From a virus: 41,486 nucleotides of DNA. The stretch covers positions 1 through 41,486 of IMG/VR virus record IMGVR_UViG_3300020419_000031. One strand, written 5' to 3'. This document shows positions 22,678 through 30,883 of the stretch, piece after piece. Numbering within the stretch: position 1 is the stretch's first letter; each line of letters opens with the position of its first letter. The position numbers and the translations under genes were made by a program. Under the pieces are notes generated by a model that worked only from the letters and a program-made list of their open reading frames with translations, searched no databases and had not been told where the DNA came from.

Positions 22678-23130
22678 ATGTTTGACCAATTAGGAATGGA
22701 ACTTACAGACTTGTTAGCACCATGGATTGCTATATTAATATCTTTATCAGCAGTGTTTTGGTTCAAAGATTTTGCAGTAAACTTAATGAGCGGATTAAAA
22801 TTTAAATTTAACCCTGCATTCAACGAAGGTGACCATATCATACTAGATGACTGTGATGCCATAATTGTAAAAATAGGATTACGTGAATCAGTTTTTGGAG
22901 TGTATAGTGAAAAAGGCTATGTGTGGCAATATATTTCAAACGACAGAATTAAATTACATAAGTTAGAAAAAATTATTAATAAAAATCTTCACTTAGATAG
23001 TCCAGCAGAAAAGGGTAGACGTTTACAAGCGATGATTGATAAAGCACAAGATGAACATATCGATCACAATAAAGATGATATTGCTAGAAATAAAAAAGAA
23101 ATAGAAGATATCAAAAGAGGGAGAAAATAA
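22678..23130 (+). CDS. Short MscS-like membrane protein
   Basis: 150 residues. One membrane helix at ~13-29 (PWIAILISLSAVFWF) is followed by FAVNLMSGLKFKFNPAFNEG and GDHIILDDCDAIIVKIGLRE, which resembles the MscS pore helix TM3 and the start of the MscS beta domain ([20 protein letters not shown] pattern). The rest of MscS (TM1-TM2 and the alpha/beta cage) is missing; instead there is a charged coiled-coil tail. Perhaps a mini-channel or holin-type pore. Homology is a judgement from pattern only. Located between spanins and the holin-like gene. Confidence 0.55.
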   Translation: MFDQLGMELTDLLAPWIAILISLSAVFWFKDFAVNLMSGLKFKFNPAFNEGDHIILDDCDAIIVKIGLRESVFGVYSEKGYVWQYISNDRIKLHKLEKIINKNLHLDSPAEKGRRLQAMIDKAQDEHIDHNKDDIARNKKEIEDIKRGRK

Positions 23131-23469
23131 ATGCCAAGAAAGAAATTAGACGATTTAGATGCAACAGTATCTATTCCTGCAAGTACAGAACCAGTAAGTA
23201 AAAAAGTAAAACTAGATCTTGAAGTAGATACGAGTGTAAAAGATTTAGGACCTAACCCATATACTAAGTTAATACATATGGCAAAAGCAGTCGACAGTTG
23301 GAGAATTTTTCCAAGAATATTCATTACCACTTATATTATTTTATTATACAAATGTGTAATTTGGTTTATGAGTTTGGATAACCCAACACTAGAACAATCA
23401 GGATTAATATCTATTGTTGTTGGTGCAGGTGCGGCATGGTTCGGTCTATATACCAGCTCTCGTAAATAG
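23131..23469 (+). CDS. Putative holin
   Basis: 112 residues. The N-terminal ~50 residues are polar, then two hydrophobic helices at ~58-82 (FPRIFITTYIILLYKCVIWF) and ~89-108 (SGLISIVVGAGAAWFGLYTS). The DSWRIFPR and VGAGAAWFGLY segments recur in many marine phage lysis regions, where the protein is usually called a holin. It closes the cassette started by the endolysin, and would form the inner-membrane holes that release the endolysin. Function inferred from context and topology. Confidence 0.6.
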   Translation: MPRKKLDDLDATVSIPASTEPVSKKVKLDLEVDTSVKDLGPNPYTKLIHMAKAVDSWRIFPRIFITTYIILLYKCVIWFMSLDNPTLEQSGLISIVVGAGAAWFGLYTSSRK

Positions 23470-23480
23470 ATACAATTTTG

Positions 23481-23486
23481 TAAATA
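23481..23486 (+). promoter_or_regulatory. Late promoter-like TAAATA before dnaJ-like gene
   Basis: TGTAAATAAG lies nine bases before ATG 23496; no Shine-Dalgarno is present in between. A second TAAATA copy (23463-23468) overlaps the previous stop. Confidence 0.4.
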
Positions 23487-23495
23487 AGTAGTTGT

Positions 23496-24335
23496 ATGGA
23501 CTACTATAACGTACTGGGTGTATCCAAGTCAGCCTCACAACCAGAATTAAAAAATGCTTTCAAGAAAAAAGCAATGCAGTATCACCCCGACAAGGGTGGT
23601 GATCCAGAAAAATTCAAACAAATAAACGAAGCATATCAAAATCTAAGTGATCCCCAAAAAAGACAAATGTACGATCAATTTGGTACAACTGATCCTCAAC
23701 AAACTGGACCACAAGGATTCAATTTCCAAAACGGACCTGGAGGTATTGATATAAACGACATAATGGGACAGTTTGGTTTCAATATGGGTGGTATGAATAG
23801 ACAGCAGATGCGTAATCAAGATATTACTATAGGATGTAATATAGGAATATCAGAAGTATACACAGGTAAAGATGTATTAGCAACATATAGACTTAATAAT
23901 GGTAGAGAACAAACAGTCGATATCAAAGTACCAAAAGGTATCAATAATGGAGACAGGATAAGATATGGTGGCATGGGCCAACAAGACATTCAGGGTTTGC
24001 CTCCTGGAGACTTATATGTAATAATTAATATTGTAAGTGAATTAAACTATGAAACTAACGGTGACGATTTATTAACAACAAGAAAGGTTGATGTTTTAGA
24101 TTTGATAGCAGGAGTAAAAGTTGATATAGACTTGCCCGATAAACGATCTATTATGCTTAATGTACCAAAAGGAACACAACCAAATACGGTTTTCAGTATA
24201 AACGGACGAGGACTTCCAAATAGGAAGACAGGTCGAACAGGCAATGTACTAGTAAAAGTTTTAGGCACAGTACCAACTAATTTAACAGAACAACAAATAG
24301 AACAAATTGAACAAGTACGTAGAAAAAATAGTTGA
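23496..24335 (+). CDS. DnaJ/CbpA-like co-chaperone
   Basis: 279 residues. J domain at 1-62 with HPD at 30-32 ([14 protein letters not shown]) and [15 protein letters not shown] Gly/Phe/Asn-rich linker (~65-110) follows, then the two beta-sandwich substrate-binding domains ([50 protein letters not shown]). No CxxCxGxG zinc repeats, so it is type II like CbpA. It would stimulate host DnaK ATPase and direct it to phage substrates. A sigma70 promoter for clpA begins at its end. Confidence 0.9.
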   Translation: MDYYNVLGVSKSASQPELKNAFKKKAMQYHPDKGGDPEKFKQINEAYQNLSDPQKRQMYDQFGTTDPQQTGPQGFNFQNGPGGIDINDIMGQFGFNMGGMNRQQMRNQDITIGCNIGISEVYTGKDVLATYRLNNGREQTVDIKVPKGINNGDRIRYGGMGQQDIQGLPPGDLYVIINIVSELNYETNGDDLLTTRKVDVLDLIAGVKVDIDLPDKRSIMLNVPKGTQPNTVFSINGRGLPNRKTGRTGNVLVKVLGTVPTNLTEQQIEQIEQVRRKNS

Positions 24336-24360
24336 CATTTTTGTAATAAAACGTTATAAT
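24332..24360 (+). promoter_or_regulatory. Sigma70-type promoter (TTGACA-17-TATAAT)
   Basis: A perfect match: TTGACA at 24332-24337 overlaps the end of the dnaJ-like gene and TATAAT is at 24355-24360 with 17 bases between. Start near 24367. Drives the ClpA-like gene. Confidence 0.85.
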
Positions 24361-24366
24361 TATGCG

Positions 24367-24372
24367 TAAATA
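24367..24372 (+). promoter_or_regulatory. Putative late promoter element next to the sigma70 promoter
   Basis: GCGTAAATACT starts where the sigma70 promoter would initiate and 18 bases before the clpA-like ATG, with AAGGAG (24375-24380) between. It suggests early and late transcription of the same gene. Confidence 0.35.
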
Positions 24373-24389
24373 CTAAGGAGAAAAATAAC

Positions 24390-26654
24390 ATGGTTGAACC
24401 GTCGGAAGAATTACAGGTAGTATTTGATAAAGCTATAAAAGACGCTAAGAAGCTTCGTCACGAATATGTGACGTTAGAGCATTTATTCTTTGCCATGCTT
24501 TGTAGTGATAACTTCATGAAGCTACTAGATGGTTATGGTTGTAAGCTAGAAGAAATGAAACAAGAACTACAGTTACATTTACAAACTAAGCTAGACGACA
24601 TCAAAGTAAAAGATGATGTAAAGAATTTTAAACCTAAAAAAACACAAACAGTTGAAAGGGTAATGAATAGAGCATTTACTCAAACACTGTTTAGTGGCAG
24701 AGCTCAAATAGATGTAACAGATGTTTTTCTATCGTTACTAAATGAGACAAAGTCATTTTCAACTTATCTTTCTACGAAGTCAGGAGTTGAAAAAGATAAG
24801 TTTAGCGAATATATTAATCATGAATATGTTAGCACACTAGAAGACGAAGAATTAGCCGGTCATGCCCAACGAGCCTTAAAAGCATTTACAACAAACTTAA
24901 ATGCACAAGTTGAAAGTGGCAACATTGATCCTGTAATAGGAAGAGCAGAAGAGCTAGAATCAATTTGCTTATCCTTAGGTAGAAGAGGTAAAAATAATGT
25001 TCTGCTTGTAGGTGATCCTGGCGTTGGTAAAACAGCTATCGCAGAAGGATTAGCTTTTAGAATTGTTAACAAAGATGTACCAACTTTCTTAGAAGATTAT
25101 AGTGTGTATAATTTAGACATTGGTGCGATGTTAGCCGGTTCTAAATACAGAGGTGACTTTGAAGAAAGATTTAAACTGGTAATGGCCGCAATTAAAAAGC
25201 AAGGCAAAACGATTGTCTTCATAGATGAGGCACACATGATAAATGGTGCAGGTGCCGGCGGAGCAAATAGTTCAAACGACTTAGCTAACATGTTAAAACC
25301 AGCTTTAGGAAAAGGTGATATAAAAGTCGTTGCATCTACAACCTGGGAAGAATATAGAAAATACTTTGAAAAAGATCGTGCTTTGATGCGTAGATTCCAA
25401 AGAGTTACTATAGATGAACCAGATAAAAAGACAGCAACTGATATATTGTTTGGTATTAAAAAATATTACGAAGAATTTCATAATACTGAAATTACACAAG
25501 AAGCAATCGAAGAAGCAGTCAAACTCAGTGTAAAGTACATGACAGATAAGAAACTACCAGATAAAGCAATTGATTTGATAGATCTTGCCTGCTCTAGATT
25601 TAAGGTAAAGAATCAAGAAGACAATAAAGTTGTAACACCTGAGGAAATTAAATTTGAACTTGCTAAGTTTGTAAACTTACCTCCTGAACAGATACAACAA
25701 AAAGAAACTAATAATCTATCCAAACTTAATAAGAATCTAAAATTAAATGTATACGGACAGGATAATGCCATTGACGAGATTGTAGATAAAATACTTGTTG
25801 CACAAGCTGGTTTAAAGTCAGAAGACAAGCCCGTAGGTTCTTTTGTTTTCATGGGTCCAACTGGTGTTGGTAAAACAGAATTAGCAAAACAATTAGCAAA
25901 ACATCTAAGCATACATCTTGCTAGATTTGATATGAGTGAATATATGGAAAAACATAGTATTAGTAAGCTAATAGGATCTCCTCCAGGATACGTAGGTCAC
26001 GATGAACATTCTGGTCAACTTGTTAATAAGTTACAAGAACATCCTAACTGTGTATTGCTATTAGATGAAGTAGAGAAAGCACACCCTGATATATCACAGA
26101 TCCTGCTACAACTTATGGACAATGGTAAAATTACAGGTTCAGATGGAAAAGAAGCTGATGCAAGAAACTGTATACTCATTCTTACAACAAACTTAGGTGC
26201 CGAGCAGGCTGAGAAAAATTCAATAGGTTTTAGTCACGATACTGATGGTAATTATGGAGATGAAGAATTCAAACGTTTCTTCGCACCAGAATTTAGAAAC
26301 AGACTTGACGGTGTAGTTACATTTGGCAAACTAGATCATAATATTATGATTAAAATTGTAGGTAAGTTTTTAGTTGAACTAAGAACAATGTTAGATGAGA
26401 AAAATGTTGTTTGTGAAATATCTGATCCAGCACTTGATCATCTTGTAGAAAATGGATTTGATACAAAGATGGGTGCAAGACCTATGCAGAGATATATTGA
26501 TCGAGAAATAAAACGCCCTCTAAGTAAATTGTTACTATTTGGTGAACTAAGAAACGGTGGTACATTAAAAATAGATGTTAAAGATAACAAACTAGTACTC
26601 AACCCAGAAACTGTAAAGGTCAAAGATGAAGTTACAGCGATTACAAACGACTAA
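24390..26654 (+). CDS. clpA: ClpA-like AAA+ unfoldase
   Basis: 754 residues, almost the length of E. coli ClpA (758). N domain (residues 1-~140, HEYVTLEHLFFAMLCSDN), AAA+ domain 1 with Walker A GDPGVGKTA (208-216) and Walker B VFIDEAH (D279, E280), AAA+ domain 2 with Walker A GPTGVGKTE (489-497) and LLLDEVEKAHPD (D559, E560). GSPPGYVGHDE is the pore-loop 2 region. A ClpP-docking loop is present: IGF at 612-614 in KNSIGFSHD. No middle coiled coil as in ClpB. It likely unfolds proteins and may hand them to host ClpP. ATGA-type overlap of 29 bases with the next gene. Confidence 0.93.
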   Translation: MVEPSEELQVVFDKAIKDAKKLRHEYVTLEHLFFAMLCSDNFMKLLDGYGCKLEEMKQELQLHLQTKLDDIKVKDDVKNFKPKKTQTVERVMNRAFTQTLFSGRAQIDVTDVFLSLLNETKSFSTYLSTKSGVEKDKFSEYINHEYVSTLEDEELAGHAQRALKAFTTNLNAQVESGNIDPVIGRAEELESICLSLGRRGKNNVLLVGDPGVGKTAIAEGLAFRIVNKDVPTFLEDYSVYNLDIGAMLAGSKYRGDFEERFKLVMAAIKKQGKTIVFIDEAHMINGAGAGGANSSNDLANMLKPALGKGDIKVVASTTWEEYRKYFEKDRALMRRFQRVTIDEPDKKTATDILFGIKKYYEEFHNTEITQEAIEEAVKLSVKYMTDKKLPDKAIDLIDLACSRFKVKNQEDNKVVTPEEIKFELAKFVNLPPEQIQQKETNNLSKLNKNLKLNVYGQDNAIDEIVDKILVAQAGLKSEDKPVGSFVFMGPTGVGKTELAKQLAKHLSIHLARFDMSEYMEKHSISKLIGSPPGYVGHDEHSGQLVNKLQEHPNCVLLLDEVEKAHPDISQILLQLMDNGKITGSDGKEADARNCILILTTNLGAEQAEKNSIGFSHDTDGNYGDEEFKRFFAPEFRNRLDGVVTFGKLDHNIMIKIVGKFLVELRTMLDEKNVVCEISDPALDHLVENGFDTKMGARPMQRYIDREIKRPLSKLLLFGELRNGGTLKIDVKDNKLVLNPETVKVKDEVTAITND

Positions 26655-27309
26655 CCTTTTTTACAATAAGTATGTTTATAAACTACGTATAAAGAATACT
26701 GTAGGATCTATATTCCGTGGCATGAACCTAGGATTTGCAAAGGCAAAACTTGACGAAATGCAAAGTCAAGCAGAAGCAGGTATGCAAATTAAAAGTCCTT
26801 TTTGGAGACCAAAAAATAACAAGTACATAACTTTAGAAACTTTTATGGATGCTTATACATTGTACTCATCTTTGGAAGCCAACAAAGACCGTTGTATGGT
26901 AAGGATAGAAAACAACATAATAGATTTGTATTCTAATAGTAGCGATTGGTTGGAAGATATTGCTAAAAAGATATATGCAGTTTCTATACACGAACCTAAA
27001 ACCGACGATGCTTTGAACTATCTGTTAGAAAATAAAAACACAGTAATACAATCTGGTGAGGTAAAATGGCCTTATAAAGCAATACTAGGAAAAAGTGTTG
27101 ATCCTAATTTTGCAACCTATGTAGAAAAGAATGCAGATAATATTAAGATGGGTTTGAGAGCCTTAAATAGTGTAAGGAAAAAACACAACACTGAAGGTTA
27201 TTACTTCTTTACAAAAGACGAAAAGCATTTACTTTTGGCTAAAATTGCAATAGGTGGATCAATAAGCAAGATTGTCAAATATGTAAGTGATAAAGAATTG
27301 CATAAATAG
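26626..27309 (+). CDS. Conserved hypothetical protein
   Basis: 227 residues, starting inside the end of the clpA-like gene with AAAGG upstream of ATG 26626. Segments such as LFYNKYVYKLRIKNTVGSIF and FAKAKLDEMQSQAEAG, then CMVRIENNIIDLYSNSSDWL, suggest a compact alpha/beta fold which I have the impression is shared by other marine phages. No P-loop or metal site seen. Function unknown. Its stop codon overlaps the TAAATA box before the next gene. Confidence 0.6.
   Translation: MKLQRLQTTNLFYNKYVYKLRIKNTVGSIFRGMNLGFAKAKLDEMQSQAEAGMQIKSPFWRPKNNKYITLETFMDAYTLYSSLEANKDRCMVRIENNIIDLYSNSSDWLEDIAKKIYAVSIHEPKTDDALNYLLENKNTVIQSGEVKWPYKAILGKSVDPNFATYVEKNADNIKMGLRALNSVRKKHNTEGYYFFTKDEKHLLLAKIAIGGSISKIVKYVSDKELHK
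27303..27308 (+). promoter_or_regulatory. Late promoter-like TAAATA, overlapping a stop codon
   Basis: CATAAATAG includes the stop of the previous gene (TAG, 27307-27309) and lies five bases before ATG 27314, again with no Shine-Dalgarno. Confidence 0.45.
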
Positions 27310-27313
27310 TATT

Positions 27314-27655
27314 ATGCCGAGTAGTAGTCAAATAATTTTATCGCAAAACACACATCCAGGGGATAGCACCGTTACAACTGTGACAGGTGAAAACTTCAAG
27401 GGTGATGGGTATTATGGAAGCTCAGATGGAATACATACAGTACAGTATGATTACAGTGGGTTTACAGGTACCATAACAATACAAGCCACACTTGCAACAA
27501 CACCAACAGCAAGTGATTGGTTTGATGTAGACACAGTGACAGTAGCTAATCTTACTGAAGTCAAGTATGCAAATTTTACAGGTAACTTTGTATATATTAG
27601 GGCAAAGGTTGTTTATACTGATGGAACTGTAAACAGTATTAGAATGAATCATTAG
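27314..27655 (+). CDS. Small beta-rich structural protein
   Basis: 113 residues from ATG 27314; the in-frame GTG at 27287 lies inside the previous gene and is less likely. The sequence is dominated by beta strands and Gly/Thr/Val (VQYDYSGFTGTITIQATLAT, LTEVKYANFTGNFVYIRAKV, YTDGTVNSIRMNH). The WFDV and 'TGNFVYIRAKV...DGTVNSI' pattern is frequent in marine T4-like small virion proteins. A decoration, tail or baseplate accessory role is likely but unproven. Confidence 0.55.
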   Translation: MPSSSQIILSQNTHPGDSTVTTVTGENFKGDGYYGSSDGIHTVQYDYSGFTGTITIQATLATTPTASDWFDVDTVTVANLTEVKYANFTGNFVYIRAKVVYTDGTVNSIRMNH

Positions 27656-27663
27656 GAAATATC

Positions 27664-27930
27664 ATGGAAAACTTTATTAACATTGTATTTGATCAAAAAG
27701 AAGAAATAGACGACATAGTTGTATCCGAAGTAGCAACATCGGCCTCAACAGCATTAATGGAAGATGAAACAGGTTATCAATTATATGAATCAGATAAAGG
27801 ACAAACAGTTTTAACGGTTGAAACACATGTTCAACTAAACGAAGAAGAATCAAATGAGATGGCAAAAAAAGTTGCAAATAAATTATTTGATTTGGGTTAT
27901 AATAACTTTGATATTGAGGTAAGTGTTTAA
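27664..27930 (+). CDS. Hypothetical acidic protein
   Basis: 88 residues, strongly acidic, with AGGAAA nine bases upstream of ATG. Possible ferredoxin-like alpha/beta element (DKGQTVLTVETHVQLNEEES, then MAKKVANKLFDLGYNNFDIE). One-base overlap with the next gene suggests co-translation. No family recognised. Confidence 0.55.
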   Translation: MENFINIVFDQKEEIDDIVVSEVATSASTALMEDETGYQLYESDKGQTVLTVETHVQLNEEESNEMAKKVANKLFDLGYNNFDIEVSV

Positions 27931-29447
27931 TGCGGTTCAATGCATTTAGAAAAAACTTATTAGAAAGTGAACAGGATGAAATCTTGTCAATTAACGACAA
28001 GGTAAAGGACCTAGCACAAAGAGATCCTAAAGCACTAGACTATGCCATAGATGCTATTAAAAAGGCAAGACAATATGCACAAAAAATAATAGCAAATGCA
28101 AAAAGATCGCCTGCTCCTAAGCCAGAGGTTGGAGAAGCCGCAGAAGGAACAGCCGGAAAATTATCCATACTAAGTCAAGAGATTGATGCAATGGAAAAAG
28201 AAATTGCGGAAATATGTCAATTACTGGGTGAAAAGTGTGAAGGCGCAGTTGTAAATCTCAAAAAGTTTTTATCAGGCCTTTATGGTAAAATGGAGGACTT
28301 GGTTTCTTCTGGTAAGCAGGAAGGTGCCGAAGAAGAAAGACAAGAATTCAAAAAATGGTATAATGGATTAGGTGCAAAACTGTTGAAGCTAGGACAAAAA
28401 GCAATTAGTCACGTTGAAGTAACTGCTGAAGAATTAAAAGCCCTTTCATCTACTGAAAGATCTAAAGTTAAATCATCACAGATCAATGCTAATAAATTTG
28501 CAGAAGAATTAGGAAACTCTTTAGAAACTTTGTTTTTGAAAGTTTTATTTACGGATGCAGGAAAAGATTATAATATAACAATTAAAGATGTTGATACATT
28601 TTTAGATGAAGCATACAAAGGTACTGTTATTAATAACCAAGAGCTGGTAGCACGAGACTCGGGACTAATAGATGATTTTGTAAACAAACGTAGCAGAAAA
28701 GTATATGATGCTATTGCAGGCCCAGTTGTAAAACTAAAACCACCTGCTTCAGGCGGAGCAAATATTGGTCCAGGAGAGTTGGCGTTGGCCATGCTTGGTA
28801 ACCCTGCCGCAAAAGCAGACAAAGGTGACATACAAGTCGGCGATGATATGTATGAAGTAAAAGCAGGTGCTGGATCAGTAGGTGGTAGATTTAACAGTGA
28901 TAAGGTTACTACAGCACTTAACGGATGGAAAGTATGGGATAGAGGGTTAGAAGAAATAGCAGGTCAGGGTGTAATACTTAGAGATAAAAATGCCAAAGGT
29001 AAAGATAGATCTTTATATAATTTTAACAATACAGGAATAGAAAAAGTAAATTCAGAAATATTAAAAAAGTATAGCGACCCAGAAAAAACAAAAAAATGGT
29101 TAACAAAAACTTTTGAAAGATTAGTAACAAATCACTCCGAACTTCCTAATATGGAAAGTTACATAGATTCAATGATTGTAAAATCCGATGATCCTGAGTT
29201 AAACGGTACTATAGATGAAAAAACATATATGAACTTGTATGCTAGATTATTATACGATAGTTATAGTAAAGCAGATGGTGTTACAAATATTATTATAATT
29301 GACACTAAATCAAGAACATATAGAATAATAAGAGATTCAGAAGACTTAGGTGCAAAACTAGGTCAAAAAGGTGGTGTAAGAACTTCAGGTGGATTTAACT
29401 GGAATGATAACCATCAAAAAGCAAGTCCGCAATTTGTTACAAATTAA
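27930..29447 (+). CDS. Putative packaged protein with PD-(D/E)XK-like domain
   Basis: 505 residues. The N-terminus MRFNAFRKNLLES fits a capsid-targeting peptide with a prohead-protease site (LLE|S, after residue 12). Residues ~15-190 are helical. At ~285-315 there is a nuclease-like signature: NIGPGELALAMLGNP followed by KGDIQVGDDMYEVKAGAGS, where D, E and K of GDI..YEVK match the PD-(D/E)XK core. The C-terminal 200 residues include FERLVTNHSELPNMESY and end in QFVTN. It could be a nuclease injected with the genome. Nuclease fold and packaging are both inferred. Confidence 0.6.
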   Translation: MRFNAFRKNLLESEQDEILSINDKVKDLAQRDPKALDYAIDAIKKARQYAQKIIANAKRSPAPKPEVGEAAEGTAGKLSILSQEIDAMEKEIAEICQLLGEKCEGAVVNLKKFLSGLYGKMEDLVSSGKQEGAEEERQEFKKWYNGLGAKLLKLGQKAISHVEVTAEELKALSSTERSKVKSSQINANKFAEELGNSLETLFLKVLFTDAGKDYNITIKDVDTFLDEAYKGTVINNQELVARDSGLIDDFVNKRSRKVYDAIAGPVVKLKPPASGGANIGPGELALAMLGNPAAKADKGDIQVGDDMYEVKAGAGSVGGRFNSDKVTTALNGWKVWDRGLEEIAGQGVILRDKNAKGKDRSLYNFNNTGIEKVNSEILKKYSDPEKTKKWLTKTFERLVTNHSELPNMESYIDSMIVKSDDPELNGTIDEKTYMNLYARLLYDSYSKADGVTNIIIIDTKSRTYRIIRDSEDLGAKLGQKGGVRTSGGFNWNDNHQKASPQFVTN

Positions 29448-29790
29448 ATTCTCTATCTAAGTATTTGTGATCTGTTTTTACTGGTTCAAACTGTTTCAAA
29501 GCATCAAAGACAATATTCTTTTCTAAATCACTACAAGTATACACATCCAATTGTACAAGTGCAGGACTCTGTTCGTCCCAAACGTGTATGGCAACATGAC
29601 TTGTCTCAATAATTGTAACACAGGTTATTCCCCTGTTACCTTCCATTTCACAGTACTTTGCATATGGACCCATCATTATTTTCATACCAATTTTTTCTAT
29701 TAAGTCTTTAGCCCATTTGATAATTTGAACCTCATTTTTAGGAGGTAGATTTACTTCAGATCGTACTATTAGGTGTTTATGTTGCAACAT
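29437..29790 (-). CDS. speD: S-adenosylmethionine decarboxylase proenzyme (SpeD-like)
   Basis: 117 residues, the size of short prokaryotic SpeD. Key residues are present: Ser64 (future pyruvoyl) and His65 in CVTIIETSHVAIHVW, His69, and Cys86 in LDVYTCSD. In most SpeD proteins the residue before the Ser is Glu; here it is Thr with Glu one place earlier. The enzyme makes decarboxylated SAM for spermidine synthesis; polyamines neutralise packaged DNA. It is a lone minus-strand gene with a perfect TATAAATA box and AAAAGGA ribosome site upstream, and converges on the packaged-protein gene with 11-base overlap. Confidence 0.82.
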   Translation of the reverse strand: MLQHKHLIVRSEVNLPPKNEVQIIKWAKDLIEKIGMKIMMGPYAKYCEMEGNRGITCVTIIETSHVAIHVWDEQSPALVQLDVYTCSDLEKNIVFDALKQFEPVKTDHKYLDREFNL

Positions 29791-29811
29791 TAAAGGTCCT
29801 TTTTTAGGTTC

Positions 29812-29819
29812 TATTTATA
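29812..29819 (-). promoter_or_regulatory. Late promoter TATAAATA for speD
   Basis: The minus strand reads TATAAATA, identical to the T4 late -10 consensus, 22 bases before the speD ATG. It is the only exact 8-base match among the boxes listed here. Confidence 0.6.
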
Positions 29820-29837
29820 TTCGGGTTCACCTTTACA

Positions 29838-29865
29838 TTGACATATCTTGATAAATACTTATAAT
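29838..29865 (+). promoter_or_regulatory. Sigma70-type promoter with TAAATA in the spacer
   Basis: TTGACA at 29838-29843 and TATAAT at 29860-29865, 16 bases apart. The spacer contains GATAAATAC (TAAATA 29852-29857), so a late promoter could overlap the early one. Drives the gene at 29888 (AAGGA ribosome site at 29876). Confidence 0.7.
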
Positions 29866-29887
29866 ATAACATAATAAGGATGTTACC

Positions 29888-30883
29888 ATGTCAAAAACAT
29901 TTAAAGATTATCTTAAAGAAACTGGCTTACAATACCATACTGGTGTCAAAAAACACGGTAAAAAGTATATGGTTAAAGCGGCTCAGGCAGGACGCGATGG
30001 TGCTAGCCAAGAAGAATTAGGTCGCCTAAAGGACAAATATAGCAAAGCAGAGAAAAAGACCCAAGAGGGATTTGATAGATCTAGTGTAACATGGGAAGAT
30101 CTAAAACCACACGTAATGCTTGTTCAAAAAAAGATACTTATGGACATTGAAGAAGCGGAAAAAGAAATTGCAGATTTAAAAGCAGGTGGAGACGACGGCG
30201 AACCAGGTGGCGACATTTATGAGATTGAGCCTTACTTAAGAGATCTCAAAGACATGCTAGAATATCCTAAGCATATATTACAAAATCCAAAAATGGATAT
30301 AGAGACTATTGTTGATCATATGATGCCAACTGGTTTAGATACTTCAGTAAGAGAAGATCTAATTGGTAGATTTAAAACTGTTATAGGCCATAAAGATCCA
30401 CAATTAGCTAAAAGATTATTTATGGATCCAGAACTTGATTTTTATGCTCAGGGTAAGGCTAGAGACGGTGCTTTAGACGGAATAAAAGACAGTATTGATC
30501 CTGAATTAGAAAGAATTAAAGAACTTGCTGGTGCAAGTATTGACGAAACATACGATGACGATGATGATTTTTATGATGCATATGGCGAAATGTGGTATAA
30601 TGAAGATGACGTTATGGACGAAGCAGAATACCAAGGACGTAAGGTTCAACTCGGTAAACCAATGCAAGGTGATGTTAAGAAATTTAAGGTATATGTAAAA
30701 GACCCTAAAACAGGTAATATTAAAAAAGTTAATTTCGGTCATGGTGGATCAAGCGTTAAGGGTAAAGCAATGAGCATCAAAAAGAATAATCCAAAAAGAC
30801 GCAAGAGCTTTAGAGCAAGACACAACTGTGATAACCCAGGTCCTAGAACAAAAGCACGTTACTGGTCATGTAGGAAGTGGTAA
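29888..30883 (+). CDS. Putative head-packaged protein of unknown function
   Basis: 331 residues. The start MSKTFKDYLKETG resembles the T4 capsid-targeting peptide MKTYQEFIAE in nearly every position (K-T-aromatic-x-acid-aromatic-aliphatic-x-E). The middle is helical and acidic (EEAEKEIADLKAGGDDGEPG; DDDDDFYDAYG-like run near 225). The C-terminal ~100 residues are basic and end in FRARHNCDNPGPRTKARYW then SCRKW, a Cys/Trp tail that I recognise in other marine T4-like proteins. No enzymatic motif. Has its own early-type promoter. Confidence 0.6.
   Translation: MSKTFKDYLKETGLQYHTGVKKHGKKYMVKAAQAGRDGASQEELGRLKDKYSKAEKKTQEGFDRSSVTWEDLKPHVMLVQKKILMDIEEAEKEIADLKAGGDDGEPGGDIYEIEPYLRDLKDMLEYPKHILQNPKMDIETIVDHMMPTGLDTSVREDLIGRFKTVIGHKDPQLAKRLFMDPELDFYAQGKARDGALDGIKDSIDPELERIKELAGASIDETYDDDDDFYDAYGEMWYNEDDVMDEAEYQGRKVQLGKPMQGDVKKFKVYVKDPKTGNIKKVNFGHGGSSVKGKAMSIKKNNPKRRKSFRARHNCDNPGPRTKARYWSCRKW

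Noticed and set aside
24390-26654. ClpB rather than ClpA identity
   Set aside because: There is no middle coiled-coil insertion between the AAA+ domains, and the IGF ClpP-docking loop is present.
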